NCBI RefSeq assembly: GCF_014651955.1
Contig: NZ_BMXW01000015.1
Span: forward strand, 23,587 to 87,586
Reading direction: 5' to 3'
DNA length: 64,000 bases
From: Shewanella fodinae
Lineage (GTDB): Bacteria > Pseudomonadota > Gammaproteobacteria > Enterobacterales > Shewanellaceae
Shown: positions 1 to 9,097 of the stretch, in pieces
How the letters are laid out: every line of letters starts with the position of its first letter
Position numbering within the stretch: the stretch's first letter is position 1
Translations under genes and position numbers: made by a program
Notes under the pieces: generated by a model
What the model saw: the letters and a program-made list of their open reading frames with translations, nothing else
Databases searched by the model: none
What the model was told of the DNA's origin: nothing

Positions 1-424
1 TCTGATCGATAGCACCTTGATCCACGGTCTCATGGGTCGCGAGTTTCTGCCGATACAGCTTGTAATCATCCAGCGCTTGCCGCACCCGCGACATCCGCAA
101 CGGCTTCACCAAATAGTCACTGATCCCCAGTTGTACCGCCTGTTCCACGGTTGAAGCATCGCGTTCCGCAGTGGTCATGATGAAATAACAGTTAGCACCA
201 TCGCGGCGCAGTTTCTGGATCACATCAATGCCGTTACCATCGGGTAAGGTAATGTCCACAAACACCAGTTGCGGCTTGTACAGTTCGAAGTGCATCAATG
301 CATCGGCGCAGGTTTCGCTAACGGCTACCACCTCAAAATCCGAGTGCTGGTTAATGGTCGATTCCAGGGCATAACTGGCCCGCGGATCGTCCTCAATAAT
401 CATGGTAGTGACTTTCTGCTTCAT
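1..424 (-). CDS. Response regulator, DcuR/CitB-like (C-terminus beyond window)
   Basis: This is the N-terminal receiver half of a response regulator; the gene runs off the left edge, so its output domain is not seen. Translation of the minus strand from ATG at 424 gives an acidic pocket (IIEDD), a phospho-acceptor Asp at residue 57 (VFVDITLPDG), a TTA motif and the conserved Lys in YLVKPL. It overlaps the 3' end of the upstream sensor kinase by 32 nt, so the two are translationally coupled and very likely a cognate pair. An alternative ATG lies at 403. The receiver resembles DcuR/CitB/DctR proteins that control C4-dicarboxylate or citrate use. With frdABCD just upstream, the expected targets are fumarate respiration genes, but that is inference. 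Confidence 0.85.
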   Translation of the reverse strand, partial: MKQKVTTMIIEDDPRASYALESTINQHSDFEVVAVSETCADALMHFELYKPQLVFVDITLPDGNGIDVIQKLRRDGANCYFIMTTAERDASTVEQAVQLGISDYLVKPLRMSRVRQALDDYKLYRQKLATHETVDQGAIDQ

Positions 425-2057
425 AGCGCTTGATTTCGCTCTTATCGATATAGATGGAGAACAGGGTGGCATGGTCCTCGGTGCGCTCCCAGTCAATACT
501 GCCGCGGAACTGTTTTACCAGTTCGTTAACCAGGTATAAGCCCACACCCGTCTGCTCCTGTTCCTCTTTGCTGGTGACACCAAAATCGAGAATATGCTCA
601 GCGATTTCCGATGCAACACCAGCGCCGGTATCCTGTACTTCAAGAATAACATGTTGACTGCGATCACTGACATAAACATGAACTGCCGGCGCCACATTTT
701 GTCGATTATTCCAGGCGGCGAGGATCGCATTATCAATGAGATTACCCAGAATAGTCGCCAGTTTTTCTGACACTAACTTACTGTAATCTTGAAGAATATT
801 ATCGTCGTCTAGTTCATACTTGACGCCCATCTCGGTCGCTTTGTTGTATTTGGCAAGCAGCAGTGACGCCACCAAGCTGTTTTGTATTGAACGCACCAGA
901 TTGCCGATAATATGTTGATGGCCTTTGCTCTCGCGATCAATGAACTCTATCGCATCATCATAGTGCTTGAGCTGTAACATGCCGGATAATACATTGAGTT
1001 TATTTGAGTATTCATGGGTTTTGCTGCGCAGCAATTCGGCATAATTTTTGTAATAAATCAGTTCTTTCCTGAGATCATTCAGTTCCATATCCGCGAGGAA
1101 GAAAATCACATAGCCATGTTGTTCTTGAGCGGTTTGCAGCGGGTAAATACACACTCGATAGTCCAATTTTCCGAGTCGCAAACTGCCAGAATAGGCCTGC
1201 CCATGTCCGGCTCTAGCGATCTTATCCAGTGCCGAAGAGAAGCGCGACAGCGGCTGCCCAAGGTAATCCTGCTTACCCATACTGCCCATCGCCAAAATTT
1301 TGGTGGCGATATCGTTGATGGCAGTTATCAAAAAATGATTATCAATGGAGATAATGGGATCGCGGATAGCGTTAAAGATGCGGTCATGCTCCATCAGCCG
1401 ATTAACGACCAGTTCTGGCTCCAAATCCTGCATGGTGCGTTTCAGCTTAGACAGCACCACCACAATCAATATGACGGTGATAACTAGGACCAGCAGTACC
1501 AGTAACAGCAGATGGGCGTGTCGTTCAATGAATAGATGGCTGACTTCCCCTTTCAAAATACCAACGCAGACAGCGCCCACCACCTTGCCATCAACCACCA
1601 CCGGGGCAAAACTGCGGATCGCCAGGCCCAGAGATCCTACGGCATAAGTACTTTGTTTAATCCCCTGCTTGAGCACGGGTTGCAGATCATCGCCGACAAA
1701 TTTTTTGCCAATTTTGTTGGCTGCCGGATGACTAAGGCGAATAGCATCCTGATTAACCACCACGATAAAAGAGGCATCTGTTTCTGCCCGCAAATTCTCA
1801 ATATAGGAGCGAATGGAAACACCTGGCTCTTGGTTAGCTCGCTCCACAGCTTCTATAACCACGGGATCTCGCGCCAAGATACTGGCCATTTCCAGCCCGC
1901 GTTGTTTCAGACTTTCATCGTGAGTGGATTTCAACAGCTGGAACACCATTATCGCCATAATGGTAATGATCCACGCCATCGCCAGCAGAATACTGGTGAT
2001 GAAGTGCTTTTTGAAATTCATCGGCTTACGGAAATGAAAACGCGGTAATACAGCCAT
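393..2057 (-). CDS. Sensor histidine kinase, DcuS/CitA-like
   Basis: A 554-residue inner-membrane kinase. TM1 is about residues 18-42, a periplasmic PAS-like domain about 45-180, TM2 about 181-204, a cytoplasmic PAS about 215-325, the phospho-acceptor His348 lies in a HEYSNKL motif typical of the CitA/DcuS family, and an HATPase domain with DTGAG and GVGLYLV boxes closes the protein. The periplasmic domain has R107 and H110 (IRLSHP) and R148 near APVV, positions that match the C4-dicarboxylate-binding residues described for E. coli DcuS. A C4-dicarboxylate or citrate ligand is therefore likely. Start at 2057 has an AGG eight bases upstream. The gene follows frdD after 150 bp in the same direction and overlaps the response-regulator gene. 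Confidence 0.9.
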   Translation of the reverse strand: MAVLPRFHFRKPMNFKKHFITSILLAMAWIITIMAIMVFQLLKSTHDESLKQRGLEMASILARDPVVIEAVERANQEPGVSIRSYIENLRAETDASFIVVVNQDAIRLSHPAANKIGKKFVGDDLQPVLKQGIKQSTYAVGSLGLAIRSFAPVVVDGKVVGAVCVGILKGEVSHLFIERHAHLLLLVLLVLVITVILIVVVLSKLKRTMQDLEPELVVNRLMEHDRIFNAIRDPIISIDNHFLITAINDIATKILAMGSMGKQDYLGQPLSRFSSALDKIARAGHGQAYSGSLRLGKLDYRVCIYPLQTAQEQHGYVIFFLADMELNDLRKELIYYKNYAELLRSKTHEYSNKLNVLSGMLQLKHYDDAIEFIDRESKGHQHIIGNLVRSIQNSLVASLLLAKYNKATEMGVKYELDDDNILQDYSKLVSEKLATILGNLIDNAILAAWNNRQNVAPAVHVYVSDRSQHVILEVQDTGAGVASEIAEHILDFGVTSKEEQEQTGVGLYLVNELVKQFRGSIDWERTEDHATLFSIYIDKSEIKRYEAESHYHDY

Positions 2058-2207
2058 AAATCAACCTGTAGAGTAGGGAATTAGCCGTAACGCAGCCAGT
2101 ATTTTAAGCATAATGTAACCACCCGCTTTTATAAACAAACAAGGGCGCCTTAGTCACGAAATGTCGATAGATTCCGCCACCTTGACACCCTAAGTTTGTC
2201 ACAACAA

Positions 2208-2573
2208 TCAAGCCAGCATGGCCACCCAAATCACCGCCAGCAGCGTGACCACCGCAGCAATAACATAACAGGCGTATTTGCCCACAGCACCGATATGGAC
2301 TTGCAGATCATGCAGGCCGTGATGAACCCGGTGCATGGCATGCCACATTGGCAACGCCAGTGTCAGCACAGTGAAAACAGCACCGACGGGAGAACTGACA
2401 AAATTAACCAACTTATCGTAGCTGAGATCGATAAACCCCAAACCATGCAACGGCAGCAAAATACCCATCAACAACACGGTGACTGGTGTCAGGATAGCAA
2501 ACCAAGTGCCACCAGCACCGAACAAGCCCCACCAAATCGGTTCATCAGAGCGTTTAGGTGCATAATTCATCAT
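2208..2573 (-). CDS. frdD: Fumarate reductase membrane subunit D
   Basis: A 121-residue membrane anchor of quinol:fumarate reductase. It carries the family opening [16 protein letters not shown] and three hydrophobic helices, with the histidine-rich [10 protein letters not shown] segment between helices 2 and 3. With FrdC it binds menaquinol and holds the FrdAB catalytic head on the cytoplasmic face. It is the last gene of the frdABCD operon and starts 13 nt after the frdC stop. Length and subunit order match E. coli. No clear rho-independent terminator was seen between this gene and the sensor kinase, so read-through into the two-component genes is possible. Confidence 0.93.
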   Translation of the reverse strand: MMNYAPKRSDEPIWWGLFGAGGTWFAILTPVTVLLMGILLPLHGLGFIDLSYDKLVNFVSSPVGAVFTVLTLALPMWHAMHRVHHGLHDLQVHIGAVGKYACYVIAAVVTLLAVIWVAMLA

Positions 2574-2586
2574 AAATTTGTTCCTC

Positions 2587-2970
2587 TTATACCAGTGCCA
2601 AAACTACCGCAGACACGACCAGCACCAACAACCATTGCACCGCAACGACAGTGCCATCGGAGACTTTCTTATCACCCACTTTGATTGGCATAACTTTGGG
2701 CATCATGCTGAAAAATGTTTTGGCGTGATACAACGCGCCAACCAGCGCCAGCACATTGATAATCAACATTAGCGGATGCGATGAGAACGCCACCCAGGCA
2801 TTAAATGCGCTTGGCCCCGAGACCAACGCAAACAGCCCGGCTGCCAAATTCAGCGTGAAAATAATCAGCGGCACAATAGTTAACTCACGCACCATATACC
2901 AACTGAAAAAATTGTTTTCGGCATACCAAGTACGCGCAATGGGCCGGACATAAGGTTTACGGTTTTGCAT
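2587..2970 (-). CDS. frdC: Fumarate reductase membrane subunit C
   Basis: A 127-residue membrane anchor with three predicted helices. The start ([12 protein letters not shown]) matches the conserved FrdC N-terminus, and the helix 2-3 region [12 protein letters not shown] corresponds to the quinol-binding side in E. coli FrdC. It pairs with FrdD to form the quinone-reactive membrane part of the complex. It sits 1 nt after frdB and 13 nt before frdD in an operon ordered A-B-C-D, which indicates the E. coli-type enzyme. This differs from the periplasmic flavocytochrome c fumarate reductase commonly described in Shewanella; a strain may have both. Confidence 0.93.
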   Translation of the reverse strand: MQNRKPYVRPIARTWYAENNFFSWYMVRELTIVPLIIFTLNLAAGLFALVSGPSAFNAWVAFSSHPLMLIINVLALVGALYHAKTFFSMMPKVMPIKVGDKKVSDGTVVAVQWLLVLVVSAVVLALV

Positions 2971-2971
2971 G

Positions 2972-3706
2972 TTAAGCCTCCTGTGGTCTCAGCATGGCGA
3001 TCAGGAAGTCCTTAGAAGACTCCACCTTGCTCTGGTTAACGGCCGCAGCCGGGTCAACGTGTTTAGGACAAACTTCGGAGCAGTAACCGACAAAGGTACA
3101 ACCCCAAGCCCCGTCTTTACCGTTGATCAACTTCATCCGCTCGGCTTTACCGTGGTCACGACTGTCCAGGTTATAACGACGAGCCAACGTTAAGGCCGCT
3201 GGGCCGATGAACTCTGGATTCAGACCGAACTGTGGACAAGCGGCGTAACACAAACCGCAGTTGATGCACCCCGCGAACTGTTTGTATTTCGCCATCTGTG
3301 CTGGCGTTTGCAGGTTAGGGCCCTCTTCTGGTTTACGATCGTTGCCGATAATGTAAGGCTTGATCGCTTCCAAACGTTCAAGGAACGGGGTCTTATCCAC
3401 CACCAGATCTTTCTCAATGGCAAAGTTCGCTAGTGGCTCCAACGTCAGACCTTCTGGATAATCACGCAGGAAGGTCTTGCAAGCCAGCTTGGGCACATTG
3501 TTGACCATCACTCCGCAAGAGCCACAGATCGCCATGCGGCAAGACCAGCGGTAAGACAAGGACTTGTCCAGATGGTCCTTGATGTAAGCCAGTGCATCCT
3601 GCACTGAAGTGGTGTCATTCGCCGGAACTTTAAATGTTTCCAGATAGGGTTCTTCATCTTTCGCGGGATCGTAGCGAAGGACGTTAACTGTCTGCAGCTT
3701 ATCCAT
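2972..3706 (-). CDS. frdB: Fumarate reductase iron-sulfur subunit
   Basis: A 244-residue Fe-S protein that passes electrons from menaquinol in FrdCD to the FAD of FrdA. The N-terminal ferredoxin-like domain has the [2Fe-2S] ligands in [11 protein letters not shown] plus the later ACKTF Cys. The C-terminal domain has the [12 protein letters not shown] motif and [14 protein letters not shown], supplying the [4Fe-4S] and [3Fe-4S] clusters. The sequence is close to E. coli FrdB over its full length. Its start codon shares one base with the frdA stop (TAATG), so translation is coupled. This subunit alone does not rule out succinate dehydrogenase, but the C and D anchors are clearly of the Frd type. 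Confidence 0.96.
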   Translation of the reverse strand: MDKLQTVNVLRYDPAKDEEPYLETFKVPANDTTSVQDALAYIKDHLDKSLSYRWSCRMAICGSCGVMVNNVPKLACKTFLRDYPEGLTLEPLANFAIEKDLVVDKTPFLERLEAIKPYIIGNDRKPEEGPNLQTPAQMAKYKQFAGCINCGLCYAACPQFGLNPEFIGPAALTLARRYNLDSRDHGKAERMKLINGKDGAWGCTFVGYCSEVCPKHVDPAAAVNQSKVESSKDFLIAMLRPQEA

Positions 3707-5481
3707 TACGCTTTCTCCTGTTGTTTAGCGGCATCACCATACAGGCGAGCTTTAGGTTGAGACTTGGTGATTTTCACATCGCCGTACTTGATGGCGGGGA
3801 TTTTGCTGTCTTGGTAATAGGCCAGTGAATGCTTCAGGAAATCCTGGTCATTACGTTCGGTGCAACCCACATCAAGACGCTGATGAGCGCCGCGAGATTC
3901 ACGACGTTGAATCGCGGAATGGGCCATCGCTGTTGCCACATCCAGACCGAAGCCCACTTCAATGGCGTACAGTAGATCGGTGTTGAATACCTTGCTCTTG
4001 TCGGTTACCTGAATGCACTTATAGCGTTCATGCAGCTCGGCCAGCTTGTCGACGGTGGCTTGCATACCGGCTTCATCGCGGTAGATCCCACAGCCCGCTT
4101 CCATGCTCTTACACATTTCGGTGCGGATATCTGACCAGTTTTCGGTGCCTTTTTGTTCCAGCAAGGCGTTAACACGGGCTTCAGCCGCTTCAGTCTGTTG
4201 TTCAATGGCCTGGAAATCGAAGCCCTGGAATTCGGCGGCACGCTGCGCGGCAGTTTCACCCGCCAGACGACCAAAGACCACCAGCTCAGCCAGTGAGTTA
4301 GAACCCAGACGGTTAGCGCCGTGCAACCCCACAGAGGAACATTCACCGACCGCGAACAGACCTTTGATACTGGTTTCCGTGTTGCGATCTGTTTCCAGTC
4401 CACCCATGGTGTAATGCGCAGTGGGGCGAATGGGGATAGGTTCCTTAACCGGATCAACGTTCACATAGGCTTTGGCCAGTTCACAGATAAATGGCAAACG
4501 TTCTTTGAGGTAATCAGCGCCCAGATGACGCAGATCCAGATGCACCACATCACCCAGCGGATGCTTGATGGTGTTGCCCTTCTGCTGTTCATGCCAGAAG
4601 GCCTGAGAAACCTTGTCACGAGGACCCAGTTCCATATATTTGTTCTTCGGCTGACCTACTGGCGTTTCTGGGCCGAGGCCGTAATCCTGCAGGTAACGAT
4701 AACCGTTTTTGTTGACCATGATGCCGCCTTCACCGCGGCAACCTTCAGTCATCAGGATGCCGGTGCCAGGCAAGCCGGTTGGGTGATACTGTACAAACTC
4801 CATGTCTCGCAACGCCACACCATGACGATAGGCAATGGCCATACCGTCACCCGTCACGATGCCACCGTTGGTATTGAAGTGATACACACGACCAGCACCA
4901 CCGGTTGCCAGGATCACCGATTTTGCTTTGAAGCACACCAGTTCGCCTTCGGCGATAGACAGAGCGATGACCCCTTGTACTTCATTGTTAACCACCACCA
5001 GATCCAGCATGAAGTACTCGTCATAACGGACGATGCTCTGGTACTTCATTGAGGTCTGAAACAGCGTGTGCAACATATGGAAACCGGTTTTATCGGCCGC
5101 GAACCAGGTACGCTCGATTTTCATTCCACCAAAACGGCGCACATTCACTTCACCATTAGGCTTGCGGCTCCAAGGGCAGCCCCACAGTTCTAATTGGGTC
5201 ATTTCGCGAGTCGCATTTTCAACGAAATATTCCACCACGTCCTGTTCGCACAACCAATCGCCACCAGACACTGTGTCATTAAAGTGGTTATCGAGACTGT
5301 CTTCTTCTTTGATAACGGCGGCAGAACCGCCTTCGGCGGCGACAGTGTGAGAACGCATGGGGTAAACTTTAGATATCAGTGCAATATTCAGTTCAGGATT
5401 GGCTTCTGCCGCGGCGATTGCTGCACGAAGACCGGCACCACCCGCTCCGACAACCGCCACATCAGTGGTTATAGTTTTCAA
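3706..5481 (-). CDS. frdA: Fumarate reductase flavoprotein subunit
   Basis: A 591-residue catalytic subunit that reduces fumarate to succinate in anaerobic respiration. Visible features are the Rossmann motif [11 protein letters not shown], covalent-FAD His45 in SHTVAAEGG, the NVRRFGGM and HPTGLPG segments, the active-site region [10 protein letters not shown] and the C-terminal [13 protein letters not shown] SRGAHQR motif. The longest open frame starts at 5532, but TTG at 5481 is preferred. It has GGAGG upstream at good spacing, and it aligns [12 protein letters not shown] with the start of E. coli FrdA. It is the first gene of frdABCD. A CRP-like site lies about 280 bp upstream. Confidence 0.95.
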   Translation of the reverse strand: MKTITTDVAVVGAGGAGLRAAIAAAEANPELNIALISKVYPMRSHTVAAEGGSAAVIKEEDSLDNHFNDTVSGGDWLCEQDVVEYFVENATREMTQLELWGCPWSRKPNGEVNVRRFGGMKIERTWFAADKTGFHMLHTLFQTSMKYQSIVRYDEYFMLDLVVVNNEVQGVIALSIAEGELVCFKAKSVILATGGAGRVYHFNTNGGIVTGDGMAIAYRHGVALRDMEFVQYHPTGLPGTGILMTEGCRGEGGIMVNKNGYRYLQDYGLGPETPVGQPKNKYMELGPRDKVSQAFWHEQQKGNTIKHPLGDVVHLDLRHLGADYLKERLPFICELAKAYVNVDPVKEPIPIRPTAHYTMGGLETDRNTETSIKGLFAVGECSSVGLHGANRLGSNSLAELVVFGRLAGETAAQRAAEFQGFDFQAIEQQTEAAEARVNALLEQKGTENWSDIRTEMCKSMEAGCGIYRDEAGMQATVDKLAELHERYKCIQVTDKSKVFNTDLLYAIEVGFGLDVATAMAHSAIQRRESRGAHQRLDVGCTERNDQDFLKHSLAYYQDSKIPAIKYGDVKITKSQPKARLYGDAAKQQEKA

Positions 5482-5913
5482 AATCACCCTCCAGCAGGAA
5501 TTAAAAATCTGTGGATCAAAGCGGCTGCTCAATTAGCCGAATTGCCGATGTTTATTCAGGTAGCTCCCAGTTCATTTGCGGTCCTGATTAAATTCGCGGT
5601 GAGTATAACAACGGCTAAAAATAGGAAAGTGGGGGTAGATTCAATCGAAACTAAGAAGCACTTTTGTAACTTATAGAACCTTTAGCAACATATTTAATAT
5701 CTATAAATAACAATGTGTTATAAATAAAACATCAATACTTTATGCGATTATCAGTAAGGATGTGACAGGTATCAAACGTTGCTGAATTTACAGAATCAGA
5801 GAACAGCGTCTGAATGGTTTGTTCAAAACAATAAAACCCTCAGGCCAACTTAGCTATAACAGATATATTTTTCAGTGTCAGCGTAACAAAACTAGCGCCA
5901 CGGCGGGTTTGTA
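5482..5913. other. frdA upstream region, no gene seen
   Basis: A 432-bp AT-rich stretch between frdA and the next minus-strand gene. I see no convincing open frame on either strand. It should hold the frd promoter and its regulatory sites. A CRP-like element is annotated separately. No clean FNR box (TTGAT-N4-ATCAA) was found. Confidence 0.6.
5761..5776 (+). promoter_or_regulatory. Possible CRP site upstream of frdA
   Basis: The sequence TGTGACAGGTATCAAA fits the CRP consensus TGTGA-N6-TCACA at nine of ten defined positions. In Shewanella, CRP rather than FNR is the known main activator of anaerobic respiratory genes, so a site here is reasonable. Its distance of about 280 bp from the frdA start would require a long leader or an upstream action. 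Confidence 0.35.
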
Positions 5914-6186
5914 TCAGGCATCAAAATGGATTTCATCCGCCAGATCAAAGCGAATTGGATACAATGCTGCTGGCGGCTCATCACGCTCCACAATGTAATC
6001 CCAGTAGTCGTTGTCAAAACGATGAAAGAAACCCTCTGTTTTCACCGCAAGACGATTGGCATACCACCACCAAACTGGGCCCCACAATCCGAGGGTGAAC
6101 ATAGTGAGCAAAAAATGCAGTAAATGGACTGCCAAACGATGCCTAGCACCGCGAGAGACTGATGTGAGGGATGATAAATCTGCCAT
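5914..6186 (-). CDS. Small W-rich membrane protein of unknown function
   Basis: A 90-residue protein of no recognised family. The open frame extends to 6264, but ATG at 6186 has GGAG seven bases upstream and gives a compact protein starting MADLSSL. It has one hydrophobic hairpin or helix at about residues 20-47 with the aromatic motif LGLWGPVWWWYANRL. This is followed by a charged C-terminal tail with FHRFDNDYWDYIVERDEPP. The motif is reminiscent of short superinfection-immunity-like or DUF4234-like inner-membrane proteins, but this is only a resemblance. It stands alone between frdA and a GNAT gene on the opposite strand. Confidence 0.6.
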   Translation of the reverse strand: MADLSSLTSVSRGARHRLAVHLLHFLLTMFTLGLWGPVWWWYANRLAVKTEGFFHRFDNDYWDYIVERDEPPAALYPIRFDLADEIHFDA

Positions 6187-6386
6187 AAAACTGCTCCGAT
6201 CCACACGAGACGACATTACCCGAGACCGGGGATTGCTCAATAACAGCTTTATTATATTCAGCATTAGACTTTGGTCTAATAAATTTTCTGACTAAGCAAC
6301 TCTGTAAATAAAGCTATTTGCACCATTTTGGGGGCACTGTTAGATTGTGCAGCCACCCCGATGAAAAATCTGATAAGAGAGATCCT

Positions 6387-6845
6387 ATGCATATCCGCAA
6401 GGGCCGCAGCGAAGATATTGCGGCACTGGTAGCCTTTAATCAGGCAATGGCTGAAGAAACCGAAGGTCTGTTACTTGATCCAGAGATACTCACTCGTGGT
6501 GTGACCACCATGATCAACGAGCCACAACGGGGCTTTTACCTAGTGGCCGAACAGCAAGGACAAATTGTGGCGTCATTGATGGTGACATTTGAATGGAGTG
6601 ACTGGCGTGCTGCGAACTATTACTGGATCCAGAGCGTCTATGTAACACCGGCCTGTCGTCGCCAAGGCATTTACCGCCAACTGTACCAAATGGTAAAGCA
6701 GATAGCGGCTGCCGATGGTGGTGCTGCAAGCTTTCGTTTGTATGTGGAGCACGATAATCAACGGGCACAGCAGACGTATAATGCGCTAGGCATGGCACAA
6801 AGCCACTATCTGATGTTTGAAGAAATTGTAAAGCCGAGTCTATGA
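6387..6845 (+). CDS. GNAT family N-acetyltransferase
   Basis: A 152-residue acetyltransferase of the GNAT fold. Strand 4 and the acetyl-CoA loop are visible as IQSVYVTPACRRQGIYRQL, the Q/R-x-x-G-x-G/A region, and the C-terminal part has RLYVEHDNQRAQQTYNALGM, where Asn and the Tyr after it are typical GNAT positions. The open frame begins at 6318, but ATG at 6387 with GAGAGATCC upstream fits the domain start MHIRKGRSEDI. The substrate cannot be told. The stop overlaps the start of yjjX by 4 nt (ATGA), so the two genes are translationally coupled. Confidence 0.85.
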   Translation: MHIRKGRSEDIAALVAFNQAMAEETEGLLLDPEILTRGVTTMINEPQRGFYLVAEQQGQIVASLMVTFEWSDWRAANYYWIQSVYVTPACRRQGIYRQLYQMVKQIAAADGGAASFRLYVEHDNQRAQQTYNALGMAQSHYLMFEEIVKPSL

Positions 6846-7375
6846 AAACAGTTATTCGTGTAGTGGTTGGCTCTACCAATCCAGTAAAAATAAATGCCGC
6901 TAGAACCGCCGTTGCGACCTTACATCCAGAGGCCGAAATCCATTGTGAAGGCGTAAAAGCCCCTTCAGGGGTGGCGGATCAGCCAATGACTGACGCTGCA
7001 ACTCGTCAAGGCGCTATCAATCGTGTCAACTGGTGTCGGTGCCATACTCAAGCCGATTATTATCTGGCGATGGAAGGTGGCGTCGACATCGTGGCAGCAC
7101 AGGCGTATACCTATGCTTGGGTCGCCATTGCCAACCAGCAGCAAGTTTGTCTTAGTCGCAGCGCCCACCTGCCCTTGCCGACTCGGGTTTATCAAGCACT
7201 GGAGCAGGGGCAGGAGTTGGGAGACGTGATGGACCGTATGTTCAACACGGTAAATATCAAGCAGGCGGGAGGCGCAATTGGCCTACTCACCCATGGTCAC
7301 GCCAGCCGCGAAAGTACTTATACGGCGGCCTTGGTGATGGCAGCAGCACCGCTGCGTTTTCCCGAACTTTACTGA
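6842..7375 (+). CDS. yjjX: Inosine/xanthosine triphosphatase (YjjX)
   Basis: A 177-residue house-cleaning nucleotide phosphatase that hydrolyses ITP and XTP to prevent non-canonical purines entering nucleic acids. Recognised from the N-terminal VVVGSTNPVKINAA phosphate-binding motif, the VKAPSGVADQPMTDAATRQGA stretch (shared with YjjX) and the central YYLAMEGGVD motif with its metal-binding Glu. The C-terminal part has GAIGLLTHGHASR. Length fits the family. It overlaps the upstream GNAT gene by 4 nt and is followed 26 nt later by another GNAT gene, suggesting one small operon. Confidence 0.92.
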   Translation: MKTVIRVVVGSTNPVKINAARTAVATLHPEAEIHCEGVKAPSGVADQPMTDAATRQGAINRVNWCRCHTQADYYLAMEGGVDIVAAQAYTYAWVAIANQQQVCLSRSAHLPLPTRVYQALEQGQELGDVMDRMFNTVNIKQAGGAIGLLTHGHASRESTYTAALVMAAAPLRFPELY

Positions 7376-7401
7376 CGTTAAGGGCTAAGAGACTGCAAAC
7401 A

Positions 7402-7887
7402 ATGGCTAACACCACTTTTCGCCCACTGACAGCTGCCGACAATGCGGTTATTGCCGCCATTATCCGCGAAGTTTCCGCCGAGTATGGGCTGACGGTAGAC
7501 AAAGGTTATAGTGTGGCAGACCCAACACTGGATGATCTCGCGGCTATATATCATCAACCGGGATACGGTTACTGGTTATTAGAGATTGATGGCGTTGTTG
7601 TGGGAGGCGCTGGCATAGGCAAAGTCGCAGGACAAGCACAGATCTGCGAACTACAGAAGATGTATTTTTTGCCCACCGCCCGAGGATTGGGGTTGGGTGA
7701 ACAGCTTGCACGGCACTGTATCACACAAGCCAAAGCGGCAGGTTATCGGCAAATGTATCTGGAAACCACACAGCTGTTGCCAGAAGCGCTACGGTTATAC
7801 CATAAACTCGGTTTCAAACAATTGGCCTCAGCACTGGGTAATACCGGCCATGATGCCTGTGAAATTCCGATGTTGCTGGACATCTGA
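7402..7887 (+). CDS. GNAT family N-acetyltransferase
   Basis: A 161-residue single-domain GNAT protein. The acetyl-CoA-binding signature is seen as LQKMYFLPTARGLGLGEQLARHC (beta 4, pyrophosphate loop G-L-G-L-G, helix 3), followed by YLETTQLLPEALRLYHKLGFKQL, a common C-terminal pattern of small-molecule or amino-acid acetyltransferases. Its substrate is unknown. It lies 26 nt after yjjX on the same strand. The two GNAT proteins flanking yjjX are not close copies of each other. Confidence 0.85.
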   Translation: MANTTFRPLTAADNAVIAAIIREVSAEYGLTVDKGYSVADPTLDDLAAIYHQPGYGYWLLEIDGVVVGGAGIGKVAGQAQICELQKMYFLPTARGLGLGEQLARHCITQAKAAGYRQMYLETTQLLPEALRLYHKLGFKQLASALGNTGHDACEIPMLLDI

Positions 7888-7936
7888 CTAAAAATCAGCC
7901 ACCCAAAAAAGATTGGCTGTCCAGCTAACGAAAAAC

Positions 7937-7954
7937 TTGCTAGCGTGCTAGCAA
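7937..7954. promoter_or_regulatory. Perfect 8-2-8 palindrome upstream of tas
   Basis: TTGCTAGC-GT-GCTAGCAA is an uninterrupted inverted repeat that ends 22 bp before the tas start codon. It has no T-tract on either strand, so it is more likely an operator than a terminator. I do not recognise the cognate regulator. Confidence 0.45.
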
Positions 7955-7976
7955 ACAGGAACTAAGGGAGCAGTCA

Positions 7977-9017
7977 ATGGAATATTTGCGTATTCCCAAT
8001 TCCAACCTAGAAGTCAGTAAGCTGTGCCTAGGGACCATGACCTGGGGCCAGCAGAACACCCAGGCTGAAGCGTTCGCCCAGTTGGATCTGGCACTCGGTG
8101 AAGGTATTAACTTTATCGATACCGCTGAAATGTATCCAGTGCCACCAATGCCGGAAACACAAGGTGAGACCGAACGCATCATAGGCAACTATCTGAAATC
8201 CCGTGGCAACCGTGACAAGCTGGTGATTGCGACCAAAATTGCCGCCCCCGGTGGTCGCAGTGATTATATCCGCCCAAACATGGCATTGGATTGGGACAAT
8301 ATTCATGCAGCGGTGGATTGTTCACTGCAACGCCTTGGTGTTGACACCATCGATCTGTTTCAGATCCACTGGCCACATCGCAATACTAACTTCTTCGGTG
8401 AATTCTATTACCAGCAACAGCCCAAGGAATCACAGACGCCAATTCTAAAGACGTTGGAAGCCTTAGCGGAAGTCATCCGACTTGGAAAGGTACGCTACAT
8501 TGGGGTTTCTAACGAGACACCTTGGGGCCTGATGAAGTATCTGCAGTTGGCAGACAAACACGGCATGCCGCGTATTATCACGGTACAAAATCCCTACAAC
8601 TTGCTAAACCGCAGTTTCGAGATTGGCATGAGTGAGATCAGTCATCGGGAACAGTTGCCATTACTCGCATACTCGCCACTGGCATTTGGCACGCTCAGCG
8701 GTAAATATCTCGATAATCAGTGGCCAGAAGGCGCACGTCTGACCCTGTTCAAACGTTTTTCCCGTTATACGGGCAGTGAACAGGCGCAACAAGCGACTGA
8801 AGCCTATGTGACGCTGGCCCGTAAACTGGGGCTGAGTCCGGCGCAGATGGCATTGGCCTGGGTAAATTCACGGCCATTTGTTGGTGCCAATATTATTGGT
8901 GCCACCAGCACCCAGCAGTTGCAAGAAAATATCGATAGCCAACAACTGACCTTGTCAGAAGCAGCATTAGCGGAACTTGAAGCGCTCAGTCTGCAATATC
9001 GTATTCCCTGCCCTTAA
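7977..9017 (+). CDS. tas: NADP(H)-dependent aldo-keto reductase (Tas-like)
   Basis: A 346-residue aldo/keto reductase with the TIM-barrel layout of the Tas/YghZ group. The catalytic tetrad is visible: Asp in FIDTAEMYPVPP with its Tyr, Lys in VIATKIAAPGG, and His in FQIHWPHR. The C-terminal NADPH-binding segment is ANIIGATSTQQLQEN. The N-terminal LRIPNSNLEVSKLCLGTMTWG matches E. coli Tas closely. The physiological substrate is unknown; E. coli tas is named for suppression of a tyrosine auxotrophy. Start has GGGAG upstream. A strong terminator follows, and a palindromic operator candidate lies just upstream, so it is probably a single-gene unit. Confidence 0.9.
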   Translation: MEYLRIPNSNLEVSKLCLGTMTWGQQNTQAEAFAQLDLALGEGINFIDTAEMYPVPPMPETQGETERIIGNYLKSRGNRDKLVIATKIAAPGGRSDYIRPNMALDWDNIHAAVDCSLQRLGVDTIDLFQIHWPHRNTNFFGEFYYQQQPKESQTPILKTLEALAEVIRLGKVRYIGVSNETPWGLMKYLQLADKHGMPRIITVQNPYNLLNRSFEIGMSEISHREQLPLLAYSPLAFGTLSGKYLDNQWPEGARLTLFKRFSRYTGSEQAQQATEAYVTLARKLGLSPAQMALAWVNSRPFVGANIIGATSTQQLQENIDSQQLTLSEAALAELEALSLQYRIPCP

Positions 9018-9045
9018 CGCACCACTGAGCAACGGGCTTGCATTA

Positions 9046-9079
9046 GGCGCACAAATCTTTGAAGATCTGTGCGCCTTTT
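9046..9079 (+). terminator. Rho-independent terminator after tas
   Basis: A 12-bp stem with one mismatch (GGCGCACAAATC pairing with GATCTGTGCGCC), a six-base loop and a TTTT tail. It separates tas from csdA, whose start is about 20 bp further on. Confidence 0.85.
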
Positions 9080-9097
9080 GATTTTAGATAAACCACC

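Noticed and set aside
4321..5052. Long plus-strand open frame (243 codons) opposite frdA
   Set aside because: It lies entirely antisense to the well-conserved frdA gene and has no family resemblance; a shadow frame.
5600..5800. FNR box upstream of frdA
   Set aside because: No sequence close to TTGAT-N4-ATCAA was found; only the CRP-like site was kept.
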